Assembly: GCF_014646875.1 (NCBI RefSeq)
Contig: NZ_BMOC01000009.1
Location: forward strand, 1 to 64,000
Length of the DNA: 64,000 bases
Source of the DNA: Halobellus salinus
GTDB taxonomy: Archaea > Halobacteriota > Halobacteria > Halobacteriales > Haloferacaceae
Reading direction: 5' to 3'
Below, in pieces: positions 26,711 to 35,113 of the stretch. The first letter of the stretch is position 1; every line of letters starts with the position of its first letter. The notes under the pieces are model-generated. The model did no database searches. It was not told the DNA's origin and saw nothing but the letters and a program-made list of their open reading frames with translations. A program made the translations under genes and the position numbers.

Positions 26711-27109
26711 TCACTTCCGAGACACCAGGGCGCTGATCAGGTTCTCGTCCTTGTGAAGCGTCTCGATCTGGTTCGCGGGGCCGATGACGGTGAGTTTCTT
26801 GGGTGACTCCGTGCCGATCAGCCGGCTGATGAAGCCTTTGTCCCTGCCGGTGGAGTGGGGGTAGGTTTCGATCTCGATCCCGTTGAACTCGTCGGGGCTG
26901 ATCTCGGTCATCGTGACCTCGATGAGTTTCGACTCCTCGTCCGGTGAAAGCCCTTCCTCGAGGACAACGATGTTTCCCTCGCGGACACCGTCGAGAATGA
27001 GTCGGATCTTCTCCATCCCGGTCAACCCCTCCATCCGGGCGCCGCTGATGAGGTCGATCTGAACGCCGTCGCCGGCCTCTTCCGGGGTAGCTTCCGGCAT
27101 CGTGGTCAC
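26711..27109 (-). CDS. oapB: Origin-associated protein OapB (DUF2073)
   Basis: A 132-residue protein of the DUF2073 type: VQIDLISGARMEGLTGMEKI, LILDGVREGNIVVLEEGLSP, MTEISPDEFNGIEIETYPHS and a final KKLTVIGPANQIETLHKDEN. Its start GTG (27109) overlaps the oapA stop (GTGA), so it is translationally coupled; an ATG three codons later (27100) is an alternative. It sits between the GTPase and the zinc-ribbon protein, an order that recurs in archaea and suggests a shared complex. Confidence 0.86.
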   Translation of the reverse strand: MTTMPEATPEEAGDGVQIDLISGARMEGLTGMEKIRLILDGVREGNIVVLEEGLSPDEESKLIEVTMTEISPDEFNGIEIETYPHSTGRDKGFISRLIGTESPKKLTVIGPANQIETLHKDENLISALVSRK

Positions 27110-27747
27110 CCGAAGTACTCCGCGATTTTCCCGTAGACTTCGTCCATATTGTTCCCTTCGAGCGCCGAAAGCGGGATCGTCTCGTGCTGGGGGAAGGCAT
27201 TCGCGACCCGCTGGACGTTCGCGTCCTCGAGATCGGTCTTGTTCGCGAAGATGAGAACCGGGAGGTCCTGGCTCTCGATGATCCCGATGAGCATCGTGTT
27301 CACCTGCGTGAACGGGTCTTCGGTGCTGTCGAGGACGTAGATGACGCCGTCGACGTCCTCGCGGAGCCAGTGCATCGCCTCGGCGACGCCTTCGGTGGCC
27401 TCCCGGGACCGCCGAACGGCGTCGTCTTTCTCCATATCGTGTTCGAGGAACTCCTTGTAGTCGACTTTGGTGGTTACCCCGGGAGTGTCGACGATGTCGA
27501 TTCGGACTGAGTTTCCGTCGCGCTCGATCTCGACGTTTTCCTTCCGGCGGGCCCGGCGGGTCTCGTGGGGGATGTGGCTCTCGGGGCCGACGGCGTCCCC
27601 TGTCCAGTCACGTGCGATGCGGTTTGCAAGGGTCGTCTTCCCGGCGTTCGGGGGTCCGTAGATGCCGATCCGTTTCGGGTCGGCGTCCGAGAACATCCGG
27701 TCGACGGCCCGTGAGATGCTGTTTCTAAGGTCTGTGAGCAGTCCCAT
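27106..27747 (-). CDS. oapA: Era-like GTP-binding protein OapA
   Basis: A 213-residue P-loop GTPase, first gene of the oap set. The G motifs are visible: G1 GPPNAGKTT (about residues 31-39), G3 DTPGVT, G4 ANKTDLED and G5-like PLSALEGN. The N-terminus MGLLTDLRNSISRAVDRMFS is amphipathic. The protein is the archaeal Era-like type. Start ATG 27747 is chosen over one 16 codons earlier because the latter lacks family-like sequence. It reads away from oriC and orc1. GTPase activity is near certain; its cellular job is not known. Confidence 0.88.
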   Translation of the reverse strand: MGLLTDLRNSISRAVDRMFSDADPKRIGIYGPPNAGKTTLANRIARDWTGDAVGPESHIPHETRRARRKENVEIERDGNSVRIDIVDTPGVTTKVDYKEFLEHDMEKDDAVRRSREATEGVAEAMHWLREDVDGVIYVLDSTEDPFTQVNTMLIGIIESQDLPVLIFANKTDLEDANVQRVANAFPQHETIPLSALEGNNMDEVYGKIAEYFG

Positions 27748-27904
27748 CCTGGCCTCCCGCGCCTCCGCTTCTGAGGGCGTATGAGCGTACCACATCCCCG
27801 TGCTTACTTAAGTACTGCGTCAGACGAGCCCCGGAGTGGCCCGCATTGGCCGGAATCAGCCGGAACTCGGGCATCGTGAGGGTGAATCGGCGTCGGAAAC
27901 GCGT

Positions 27905-27960
27905 CCCGGAACCACGAGACCGTCGTCCCGGAATCACGAGACCGTCGTCCCGGGATCACC
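27905..27960 (+). repeat. 22-bp tandem repeat (2.5 copies)
   Basis: Copies at 27905 and 27927 (unit begins CCCGGAATCACGAGACCGTC) and a partial third, upstream of oapA on the origin side. Confidence 0.88.
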
Positions 27961-28090
27961 GGACCGGGTCTTCGTCGCTAAAGTGAGTCGTCGTCGGTGT
28001 GAATCTTCGTTATTGACGTGAACGTGCGCGGAGGGTTTGGCGAACTGTAGCCGCCAACTCTTGGCGTTGTTCGCGGGTCCGGCGTAGCCC

Positions 28091-28122
28091 CCTCCCCCAC
28101 CCCTTTGTTTCAACTGGAGACG
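28091..28122 (-). repeat. ORB-like element, left
   Basis: Minus strand CTCCAGTTGAAACAAAGGGG followed by TGGGGG; the G-tail points away from the AT-rich stretch. Confidence 0.8.
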
Positions 28123-28275
28123 TGTGGAGATGCGGTGGGTTCCTCCGGAATATATTATTTTCACTAGTCGTTACAATAAAATCAAAATATGAATGTGGTA
28201 ACACAAGGAGTATACCGCAGTGCGGATGTGGTTTCATTTGCAATAACATAAAGCCACCGCTTCAATATGGCCTCC

Positions 28276-28340
28276 CGCACACCCACCCCCACCCCGTTTC
28301 GGCGTTCCACCCGAAACGAAGGGGTGGGGGGGAGCGGGTG
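28276..28340. repeat. Overlapping inverted ORB-like pair, right
   Basis: A minus-strand and a plus-strand box share the central palindrome GTTTCGGCGTTCCACCCGAAAC-type core (28296-28317), each with its own run of Gs outward. Confidence 0.8.
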
Positions 28341-28524
28341 TGCTCTTGACAAGACGATGCTCTGTTCCCGTTTCCGATCCAGTCCGAGCTGTCGGTGGTT
28401 CGCGTCGAAACAGAGTCCGGGGTCGAATCCAGCCGACGTCGAAACCCGGTTTTGGCGGGGTTGTCGGTCCAGAACGGCCGGTTCACGGTTCGGCGGTTGG
28501 TCGGATCACAGCCGGAGAAGAAAC

Positions 28525-28532
28525 TTTTTTAT
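28525..28532 (+). promoter_or_regulatory. Probable orc1 promoter TATA box
   Basis: CTTTTTTATAC lies about 150 bases before the orc1 ATG, implying a leader of about 125 bases. Within that leader, CCAGTTGA occurs twice (minus strand at 28560-28567, plus strand at 28659-28666), so Orc1 binding could regulate its own gene (inference). Confidence 0.5.
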
Positions 28533-28682
28533 ACATCCTGTTCGTCCGGTTCGAGTGCATCAACTGGACACGCCTGTTTGGGCGCCTGTTTGGGGAACCT
28601 CTCGAAACACCGCTCACCAACTGTGACAAGCCGACTCCCGAGAGACGGAGTGAAAATTCCAGTTGAAATTGGGGGGATACGG

Positions 28683-30608
28683 ATGGACGAGGACACACAA
28701 ACTGACGGCAGCGGCGAGCGAACGAAGGTCGTGTGGGACGAGATACGCCCCGGGTCAGACGCATTGCGCACCGACGGTGGAAACCCTGAGAGCCCTAACA
28801 CCGAACCCGACGATTCGGTAACCGACGATTCCGCAGCCGATGCCGTCGAGGGCAGATCTGAAACAGCGTCGAGTGACGGATCAACGACCTCCGTGGACCT
28901 CCACGCCTACAGCGGGGACGATGAGCCCTTCACGGGAGCTACCCCAGACGACGCCACTGACACCCCCACAGACGACGCCACTGACACTCCCAGCGGGAGC
29001 GACACCGGACAGACGGCGGACGGTGCTCCCGCCCGGGGCACACCCGACGACCGATCGACCGACCCGACGGACCTCCAAGCGGAGTCACCCGAAGCCGACT
29101 CCGGTCCGGTCACCGCCGATGACATCGAGATCGAGGAGAGTATGAGCGTCGACACCGACGCCCCGACGGGATCCACCGAATCCGGGGATCTGAACCTCGA
29201 CGAAGTCGTCCTCGACGACGACGAGAGTCAAGGCCTCTTCGACGACCTTCTCTCCGGCGAGCCCATCTTCGAGAACAAGGAGGTCCTCCGGCCGTCGTAC
29301 ACCCCGCACGAACTCCCCCACCGCAACGAGCAGATCAACCAGATGGCGACGATCCTCGTGTCGGCGCTCCGTGGGGAGACCCCCTCGAACATCCTGATCT
29401 ACGGCAAGACTGGCACCGGTAAGACCGCGAGTGCGAAGTTCGTCAGCCAGGAACTCGAGTCGACCTCCAAGAAGTACGATGTCCCCTGCGAGGTCGAGTA
29501 CATCAACTGCGAAGTGACCGACACCCAGTATCGGGTGCTCGCCCAGCTCGCAAACAAGTTTATCGAGAAAAACCGCGAGTTCATCGGGTCGAAACTCGAC
29601 GAACTCGAAGACCTCCGATCGCGCGCACGTGATGACGGACCGGCGCTTTCCGACACCGAGTTCGAGACGGCCGACGCCGTCGACGACCGAATCGGGACAC
29701 TCGAAGCTGACCGCGAGGAGATGGACCCGGTCCCGATGACGGGGTGGCCGACCGACCGGGTCTACTCGACGTTCTTCGACGCGGTCGACTACGAGGAGCG
29801 GGTTGTGGTGATCATGCTCGACGAGATCGACAAACTCGTGGAGAAATCGGGCGACGACACGCTCTATAATCTCTCACGGATGAATTCGGAGCTCGAGAAC
29901 TCCCGGATCTCGATCATGGGTATCTCCAACGATCTGAAGTTCACAGACTTTCTGGATCCAAGAGTCAAATCCAGCCTGGGCGAAGAGGAGATCGTGTTTC
30001 CGCCGTACGACGCCAACCAACTCCGGGATATTCTCCAACACCGCGCGAACGTCGCGTTCAAACCCGATGCGCTCACCGACGACGTGATCCCGTTGTGTGC
30101 GGCCTTCGCCGCTCAGGAACACGGCGACGCTCGGCGCGCGCTCGATCTCCTCCGGACCGCGGGTGAACTCGCCGAGCGCGGCCAGGCCGACACCGTCGAA
30201 GAAGCCCACGTCCGGAAGGCGCAAGATAAGATCGAACTCGATCGGGTGGTTGAGGTCGTCCGAACTCTCCCCACCCAGTCGAAGATCGTGCTCTTCTCGA
30301 CGATCCTGCTCGAGAAAAACGGCGTCCACAACGTCAACACCGGCGAGGTGTTCAACATCTACAAGCGACTCTGTGAGGAGATCGACGCCGACGTCCTCAC
30401 TCAGCGCCGAGTCACGGACCTGATCTCCGAACTCGATATGCTCGGGATCGTCAACGCGGTCGTTGTCTCGAAGGGTCGCTACGGTCGCACGAAGGAGATT
30501 TCGCTGTCGGTCCCGATCGAGGAGACCGAGGCTGTGCTCCTCTCGGATTCGCGGCTCGGCGACATCGAGAACGCCCAGCCGTTCGTCCAGGCGCGGTTCG
30601 ACAACTGA
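28683..30608 (+). CDS. orc1: Orc1/Cdc6 replication initiator
   Basis: Binds ORB repeats and loads the replicative helicase. The 641-residue protein has an unusually long acidic N-terminal extension (about residues 1-205, with DTPTDDATDTPS repeats from a 24-bp duplication at 28946-28993). Then comes the initiator core: ENKEVLRPSYTPHELPHRNE, Walker A GKTGTGKTASAK, Walker B VVIMLDEIDKLVE, sensor 1 SIMGISNDLKF and sensor 2 HGDARRALDLLRTAGE. The C-terminal winged helix begins TQSKIVLFSTILLEKNGVHN. The start ATG directly follows an ORB-like box. The gene reads away from oriC. Confidence 0.95.
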   Translation: MDEDTQTDGSGERTKVVWDEIRPGSDALRTDGGNPESPNTEPDDSVTDDSAADAVEGRSETASSDGSTTSVDLHAYSGDDEPFTGATPDDATDTPTDDATDTPSGSDTGQTADGAPARGTPDDRSTDPTDLQAESPEADSGPVTADDIEIEESMSVDTDAPTGSTESGDLNLDEVVLDDDESQGLFDDLLSGEPIFENKEVLRPSYTPHELPHRNEQINQMATILVSALRGETPSNILIYGKTGTGKTASAKFVSQELESTSKKYDVPCEVEYINCEVTDTQYRVLAQLANKFIEKNREFIGSKLDELEDLRSRARDDGPALSDTEFETADAVDDRIGTLEADREEMDPVPMTGWPTDRVYSTFFDAVDYEERVVVIMLDEIDKLVEKSGDDTLYNLSRMNSELENSRISIMGISNDLKFTDFLDPRVKSSLGEEEIVFPPYDANQLRDILQHRANVAFKPDALTDDVIPLCAAFAAQEHGDARRALDLLRTAGELAERGQADTVEEAHVRKAQDKIELDRVVEVVRTLPTQSKIVLFSTILLEKNGVHNVNTGEVFNIYKRLCEEIDADVLTQRRVTDLISELDMLGIVNAVVVSKGRYGRTKEISLSVPIEETEAVLLSDSRLGDIENAQPFVQARFDN

Positions 30609-30641
30609 CTCACGACACTCTCGACGCACCACACCACCGCT

Positions 30642-31145
30642 ATGTTCGACGAAATAATGGGCAAGTTCGAGGGGAGTCCGAGCCAACAGGCGGTCATCCG
30701 CCTCCTGCTCGAGCGCGGCTTTTCGGTCAACGACGACGGCCGGGTCGTCTCCGGCGGAATCGAGATCCCCAACACCGGGATCGCCCGCGAGATCGACGTC
30801 GACCGCCGGGTTGTCGACTCGACGACGACAGCCATCCTTGACGACGACGACCTCAGGCGGATCTTCCAGAACATCTCATCGATCCCAAGCCTCATGGCTC
30901 TCGCGCCGGTGCTTGATCTCTCGGTGTTGACAGTCGAACCCAACGACGCCGAACGCCCCGGAATCGTCGCGGAGGTAACCGGACTCCTCGCCGACCGCGG
31001 GATCTCGATCCGACAGACGGTGACCGAGGACCCCGAATTCACCGACGAGCCTCTTCTCTACGTTGTCACCGACGATCCCGTCCCGGGAGACCTGCTGAAC
31101 GAACTCTCAGATCTCGGGTTCGTCCGGCGGATCAGTATTGCTTGA
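30642..31145 (+). CDS. HTH/ACT-domain regulator
   Basis: A 167-residue protein following orc1 by 33 bases and probably in its operon. Residues 1-70 look like a helix-turn-helix (SPSQQAVIRLLLERGFSVND, GIAREIDVDRRVVDSTTTAI). The C-terminal half is an ACT domain (LSVLTVEPNDAERPGIVAEV, LLADRGISIRQTVTEDPEFT, LYVVTDDPVPGDLLNELSDL). Archaeal genes of this type are annotated as regulators of amino-acid metabolism. Its TGA stop coincides with the TGA of an IS200/IS605-like end, so the last codons may have been fixed by an insertion. Confidence 0.85.
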   Translation: MFDEIMGKFEGSPSQQAVIRLLLERGFSVNDDGRVVSGGIEIPNTGIAREIDVDRRVVDSTTTAILDDDDLRRIFQNISSIPSLMALAPVLDLSVLTVEPNDAERPGIVAEVTGLLADRGISIRQTVTEDPEFTDEPLLYVVTDDPVPGDLLNELSDLGFVRRISIA

Positions 31146-31312
31146 TATCTTCCCCGCGCTAAAGGGCGAGGGTTCCCCGAAGTGGACATTCAGGTTGCGC
31201 GTTTCCCCGGTTCTCAAGTACGTTTTCGCGTGGAACCTCGAACGCTGCCGTCCGGTTGCGACCGAGGACGTGCGTTCCAGCGCGTGCAGCCCTGCCACCC
31301 ACAGTAGAAGTC
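31144..31312 (-). mobile_element. IS200/IS605-like remnant with TnpB tail
   Basis: The region begins with the hairpin end TGATATCTTCCCCGCGCTAA typical of these elements. The minus strand then encodes a TnpB C-terminal relic: ALERTSSVATGRQRSRFHAK, RTGETRNLNVHFGEPSPFSA. Nothing upstream of this tail remains of the transposon gene, so the element is dead. Confidence 0.72.
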
Positions 31313-31317
31313 GTTGG

Positions 31318-31375
31318 AGGGTGTCACAGAACTATTCGCAAGGGTTCTTTTCACTCTGTTAAGTCTGAATCACCC
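31318..31375 (+). mobile_element. Solitary end of the AGGGTGTCA element family
   Basis: AGGGTGTCACAGAACTATTC and the following bases up to CTGAATCACCC match the left end of the 3.7-kb element at 40763-40821 (one change in the 15-bp terminal repeat). No partner end was found nearby. Confidence 0.6.
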
Positions 31376-32064
31376 ATCAGAACGTGCTTGCGCACCTTTT
31401 ACTGCGCTCGCCTTCGGCTCGCTGGTAAAAGCTGCGCCAAAAGCCCGCGAGCCTCCCGTTGGTCGGCTCTTGACCCGCTCGCTCCCTCCGGTCGCTCGCG
31501 GTGGGTAGTTCACCTGTAGTGAGCGATTCCTGTTTTGATGTGGGAAGCCTTCTATAACACCTTCGTCGTTGTGCTGGCTGTGGTCACAGACTCGTCAAAG
31601 CCACCGGTCTCCCATCCGTCGGTACAGAACTGCTTGGTCCCACGGTAGAGCCGAGAGGCGTGTTGCCACTCTCTGCACCGGGACAGGGGGGATTCCAGAA
31701 CGTCGCGGTGACAGTCACGTGACCGTTACGGACGTAATAGATACGCTATGGACCTATCTGTTGGAATATCAGGCTACACTACCGTCGGTGGATTGTGTCA
31801 TCGACCGTCGGATTCGTCCCCGCCCCGAAGCTCGGGCCGTTCTCCTCGCACTTCCGTAACTGTCGGCTCACGGGTGTCAGTCGTTCAAAATCAAGCGTCG
31901 AAGACGCCCGAACACACCGTCTAGTACGGTGTTCCGTACAACTCGCCGGAACGCCTATGTTGTTAGGCGCCCATTTAAATACGAAGCCGACACTAGTCTG
32001 AAATGTACCGAGCAGCGACCGCCGCTCCCCGTCGGTTCACTCGAAACGGGGACCTCCCACAACG
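31376..32064. other. Gene-poor region upstream of DUF7511
   Basis: No intact gene. The first part (31390-31510) is a haloarchaeal-type repetitive stretch (GCTCGCTCCCTCCGGTCGCTCG). Around 31540-31690 the minus strand has coding-like sequence without a complete frame ([20 protein letters not shown]), probably a transposase relic. A hairpin CGCCTA-N6-TAGGCG lies at 31952-31969, followed by a TATA-like ATTTAAATA (31973-31981) that could serve the gene at 32065. Confidence 0.45.
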
Positions 32065-32304
32065 ATGGCAACCGACTCACACCGCCCCGATACCGCGCGC
32101 GTAGACGCCGTCGATAGCCCCGTCTCCTGCCCCGGACCGGGCGCCGATCGCCCAGAACCGGTCCGGGTCGCCAGAATCGAGTCCTACGACGACGATCCCG
32201 ATGAGTGTACGATCTACCCGGCGGACGCGACCGCCGCCGACCTCACGACGACGTGGATCACCGCCCGCGAGGGATCGTTCACCCGACTCGACGACATGCG
32301 GTAA
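32065..32304 (+). CDS. DUF7511-like small protein
   Basis: A 79-residue acidic protein. Its C-terminal half is the conserved haloarchaeal block VRVARIESYDDDPDECTIYP, then LTTTWITAREGSFTRLDDMR, which I recall as DUF7511 (name tentative). The N-terminal 35 residues are variable. Function unknown. It converges with rnhB. TATA-like sequence is about 85 bases upstream. Confidence 0.8.
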   Translation: MATDSHRPDTARVDAVDSPVSCPGPGADRPEPVRVARIESYDDDPDECTIYPADATAADLTTTWITAREGSFTRLDDMR

Positions 32305-32328
32305 CCCCCGGTTTGAGGCTCACCCGCC

Positions 32329-33054
32329 TCAAAACTCCGAGAGCGACGACTGCTCGGCGGCGGCCAGCACGTCGTCGGCGGTCGACCACGACGACCGGGC
32401 ACACTCGGGCAGACTCCCGGTGTCGCCCACGTACCGTCGGAGGAACGCCCGTGTCTCGGGGTCGCTGGGGTAGCCGCTGCCGATCGGGCCGCGCTCGGGG
32501 TATTCGGAGTCGAGCGCGTTGATCCGGGCGTCGCGCTCGACCTTCGCGACGACTGAGGCGGCCGCCACCAGCGGGTAGGTGGCGTCGGCACCGTGTTCGG
32601 CGTGCACTGCGACCGCCGTGCCGGTCTCCGCGACGCCGTCCCCGACCCGACGCGCGAACCGTCCGGCGTCCACGTCGCCCGCGTCGGCGACGACCCGATC
32701 ACCCTCCGTTGCGACCGCCGCGACCGCCTCGGCGTGCCCGGCGACCGTGAGCGAGTTCATGTCGGTCTCGGGAGCGTCGATCCGGGCGGTCGAGACGACC
32801 GCGACCCCGACAGCGACAGCGACATCCTCGCGGTCGCGGAGCGCCGCCGCGATCGACTCCCGTGTCGCCGCCGAGAGCCGCTTCGAGTCGTCAACGTCGT
32901 CGGGGATCGACTCCGGACGCGCCCGGACGGCGGCGGCCACCATCGGCCCGAGCACCGGCCCCTTCCCCGCCTCGTCGGTACCGATCCGCGGGTCGTCGTC
33001 GCCCGGGTCGAATCCGCCGCCGTCCACCGCGTTACCGCCTTTCGGCCCGGTCAT
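32329..33054 (-). CDS. rnhB: Ribonuclease HII
   Basis: Removes ribonucleotides and RNA primers from DNA-RNA hybrids. The 241-residue protein has the catalytic signature GTDEAGKGPVLGPMV (Asp and Glu at about residues 27-28), DDSKRLSAATRE, a third acidic residue in RVVADAGDVD and AASVVAKVERDARI with the fourth. An N-terminal glycine/aspartate-rich tail of about 20 residues is extra. The start overlaps the pus10 stop by four bases, so it is the second gene of a pus10-rnhB operon. Confidence 0.94.
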   Translation of the reverse strand: MTGPKGGNAVDGGGFDPGDDDPRIGTDEAGKGPVLGPMVAAAVRARPESIPDDVDDSKRLSAATRESIAAALRDREDVAVAVGVAVVSTARIDAPETDMNSLTVAGHAEAVAAVATEGDRVVADAGDVDAGRFARRVGDGVAETGTAVAVHAEHGADATYPLVAAASVVAKVERDARINALDSEYPERGPIGSGYPSDPETRAFLRRYVGDTGSLPECARSSWSTADDVLAAAEQSSLSEF

Positions 33055-34415
33055 TCCGCGGACGCGTCGCTGTCGCCCTCGCCCCCGCTACCGTCTACCG
33101 GATCAGAGGCCACACCGGGTGGGTCGGGCGCCGCCTCGCGGAAGTACGCGGGGTCCTCAAACGGCTCGTCCTCGCCGTAGACCCCGATCACGTCGAGTGC
33201 GGTGACTTCGGCGGCGACGCCCAGGGTCCCGGCCAGGTTCGGGTCGGTCCGCCCCTCGTCGCCGGAGACGAGTTCCTTGACGTAGAGCCCGCCGGCGCCG
33301 TGGATCTCGACGGTCGCGTGGGTTGGGTCATCGCGCTCGCCGGTGGCGTCGTAGACCTCCCGGGTTCGGGTGATGCTCGCGCGGCGGTGATCGACGCGGT
33401 GTGGCGTGTACTGCTCGACCGTCGCGCCGTCGAGGGCGTCGAGCGCGGCCGCCAGCTCGTCGTCGTCGACCGGGCCGTCGAACGCGACCTCGGCACGGTA
33501 CCGCTTCGAGGCGTCGAGCCCCTTCACCCGCTCGACCGCATCGTAGGTCGCGAGCCCGAGCCGGTCGACTTCGACCCGGCCCTCAGCGAAGGCGTTGATG
33601 TCGCCTTCCAAGCGGTCGGTGTCGATGTTGCGACGGCGCGGTTCCAGCACCTCGATCACGAACGGCCGGCCGGTGCCGACCATCCGCGCGTCAACGTCTT
33701 CTCTACCTGCACCGTGGAACGTCGCGTCGGTGCCGTCCATCACGTCGCGGACAACCGGCGCGGTCAGCTCTTCGACGCTGTGTTCGTAGAGGTAGCCGGT
33801 CCCGCCGCAGTTCCCACACGGCTGGCTGCCGACGTATCCCGACCGATCGCAGGCGTTGCACGGCCACTCGGTCTGCGGGATGTCGCGTTCGAGTTTCCGG
33901 TACCGGCCGTAGACGAACGCCGAGTGGACGTCGACCTCGACTGTGTCGGCGTCGACATCAAGCGTGAACTGCACGTCCGGCCGGCCGAAATCGACCGTCG
34001 TGTCGGTCAGCGGCCCGATTCGCTTTCCGACCTCGCGGTTGAACTCGGATTTGAACACCTCCCCGGCGTCGGGATCCAGCCCAGCGGCCGCCCGAAGCAG
34101 GCGTTCGTTCTCCTCGATCAACGGCGGGGTGCGGGTCCCGACCTGGTAGGTGTCGAACTCGACGTCCTCGACTGCCGCGGCGCACCGGTCGGCCCACGCG
34201 TCGAACTCGTCGCAGAGGCCCTCACACACCCAGCAGTCCGCGGTGTCAGTCGGCTCGTACGGTTCGTCGTCGTCGAGTGCGGCCGCGATCCGGAGGCTCC
34301 GGCCCCGGTCGGCGTTGGTCAACCCGTGGCTCCGGTCGGCGACGGCCCGCCCGAGGCAGGCGTCGCAGACCGGTCCCTCCGCGGCGAGGTCGCGGGCGTC
34401 AGCGAGAACGTTCAT
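33051..34415 (-). CDS. pus10: tRNA pseudouridine synthase Pus10
   Basis: Makes pseudouridine at positions 54 and 55 of tRNA in archaea. The 454-residue protein has the N-terminal zinc module (VCDACLGRAV, then CWVCEGLCDEF) and THUMP-like region, and a second zinc pair with CNACDRSGYVGSQPCGNCGG. The catalytic block is GREDVDARMVGTGRPFVIEV, with the active Asp in EDVD. It ends in an acidic tail. It is the first gene of the operon with rnhB (4-base overlap). Confidence 0.93.
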   Translation of the reverse strand: MNVLADARDLAAEGPVCDACLGRAVADRSHGLTNADRGRSLRIAAALDDDEPYEPTDTADCWVCEGLCDEFDAWADRCAAAVEDVEFDTYQVGTRTPPLIEENERLLRAAAGLDPDAGEVFKSEFNREVGKRIGPLTDTTVDFGRPDVQFTLDVDADTVEVDVHSAFVYGRYRKLERDIPQTEWPCNACDRSGYVGSQPCGNCGGTGYLYEHSVEELTAPVVRDVMDGTDATFHGAGREDVDARMVGTGRPFVIEVLEPRRRNIDTDRLEGDINAFAEGRVEVDRLGLATYDAVERVKGLDASKRYRAEVAFDGPVDDDELAAALDALDGATVEQYTPHRVDHRRASITRTREVYDATGERDDPTHATVEIHGAGGLYVKELVSGDEGRTDPNLAGTLGVAAEVTALDVIGVYGEDEPFEDPAYFREAAPDPPGVASDPVDGSGGEGDSDASAE

Positions 34416-34496
34416 ACGGATACGAACGCCGGCGGTCGCTTCTGTCTTGCCCTTCGAGTGGGCGCGAGCCGCGGTGGGCTCGTCCCCCGCCCCGGG

Positions 34497-35024
34497 CTAC
34501 CCGAGCGGCAGTCGTGCGGCGTCCTCGCGGTACCGCGAGTCGTGGATCCGGAGCTCCGTTGCGGTCCACTCGGTGTGGTCGACCGCCCGCCGCGCCACCA
34601 GCTCGGCCGCATCGGCGGTGTCGCCGCCGCGAGCGAGGGTGACGTGTGGCACGTAATCGTCGCCCTCCATCCCCGCGACAGTCCCGAACGCGTCACACAG
34701 CCGGCGGTGGAGCGCGCGGAGGTCGGGGCTCTCGACGGTGAGGTAGACAACCGGTCCCGGGCCGTGGGGCGGCGTCTCGAAGTAGTCGAGCCCGGTCACC
34801 CGGAGGTCGATCCCGCCGTCGGCGTGGGTTGCGATTCGGAGAGTCGGTCGGAGCCGCTCGCGGAGCCGCGGGAGCGAGTCGGCGTCGTCGTCGAGGCCGG
34901 TGTCGAACCGCTTTGCGAGCAGCGAATGTCGCTCCCGGATCCGGGCGAAGCGAGCGAGTTCCGGGTGGAGGTCACTCGCGAGGCGCCGGACCCGCCCCGG
35001 TACGGGCACGTTCAGGCTGAACAC
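34497..35024 (-). CDS. LigT-like 2H phosphoesterase
   Basis: A 175-residue protein of the 2'-5' RNA ligase / cyclic phosphodiesterase superfamily. The second histidine motif is clear (YVPHVTLARGGDT, HxTx form); the first is weaker in this copy (around LRRIATHADGG or HPELARF), so activity is less certain. GTG at 35024 begins FSLNVPVPGRVRRLASDLHP, the family N-terminus. It lies upstream of pus10 on the same strand with an 81-base gap. The role may be RNA end processing. Confidence 0.82.
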   Translation of the reverse strand: MFSLNVPVPGRVRRLASDLHPELARFARIRERHSLLAKRFDTGLDDDADSLPRLRERLRPTLRIATHADGGIDLRVTGLDYFETPPHGPGPVVYLTVESPDLRALHRRLCDAFGTVAGMEGDDYVPHVTLARGGDTADAAELVARRAVDHTEWTATELRIHDSRYREDAARLPLG

Positions 35025-35113
35025 GGGTGGTAGTTGGCGGGGCGTGACAAGAACGCGTCGGGATCGGTGTCCTCGTCCACAGGCGTTTGCCGATGGCCGA
35101 CTAACGGCCGGGT

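Larger units (their letters stand above)
28088..28680. other. Chromosomal replication origin region (oriC)
   Basis: The gap between oapA and orc1 has the architecture of a haloarchaeal origin. Origin recognition box (ORB)-like repeats with a G-rich tail occur inverted on either side of an AT-rich stretch at 28141-28262, the likely unwinding element. The left box (28091-28122) reads on the minus strand CCAGTTGAAACAAAGGGG then TGGGGGAGG. The right pair (28276-28340) has the plus box CGAAACGAAGGGGTGGGG and a minus box GAAACGGGGTGGGGGTGGG that overlap head to head. A smaller box (CCAGTTGAAATTGGGGGG) ends six bases before the orc1 ATG. The adjacent initiator gene makes the call strong. Confidence 0.88.
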
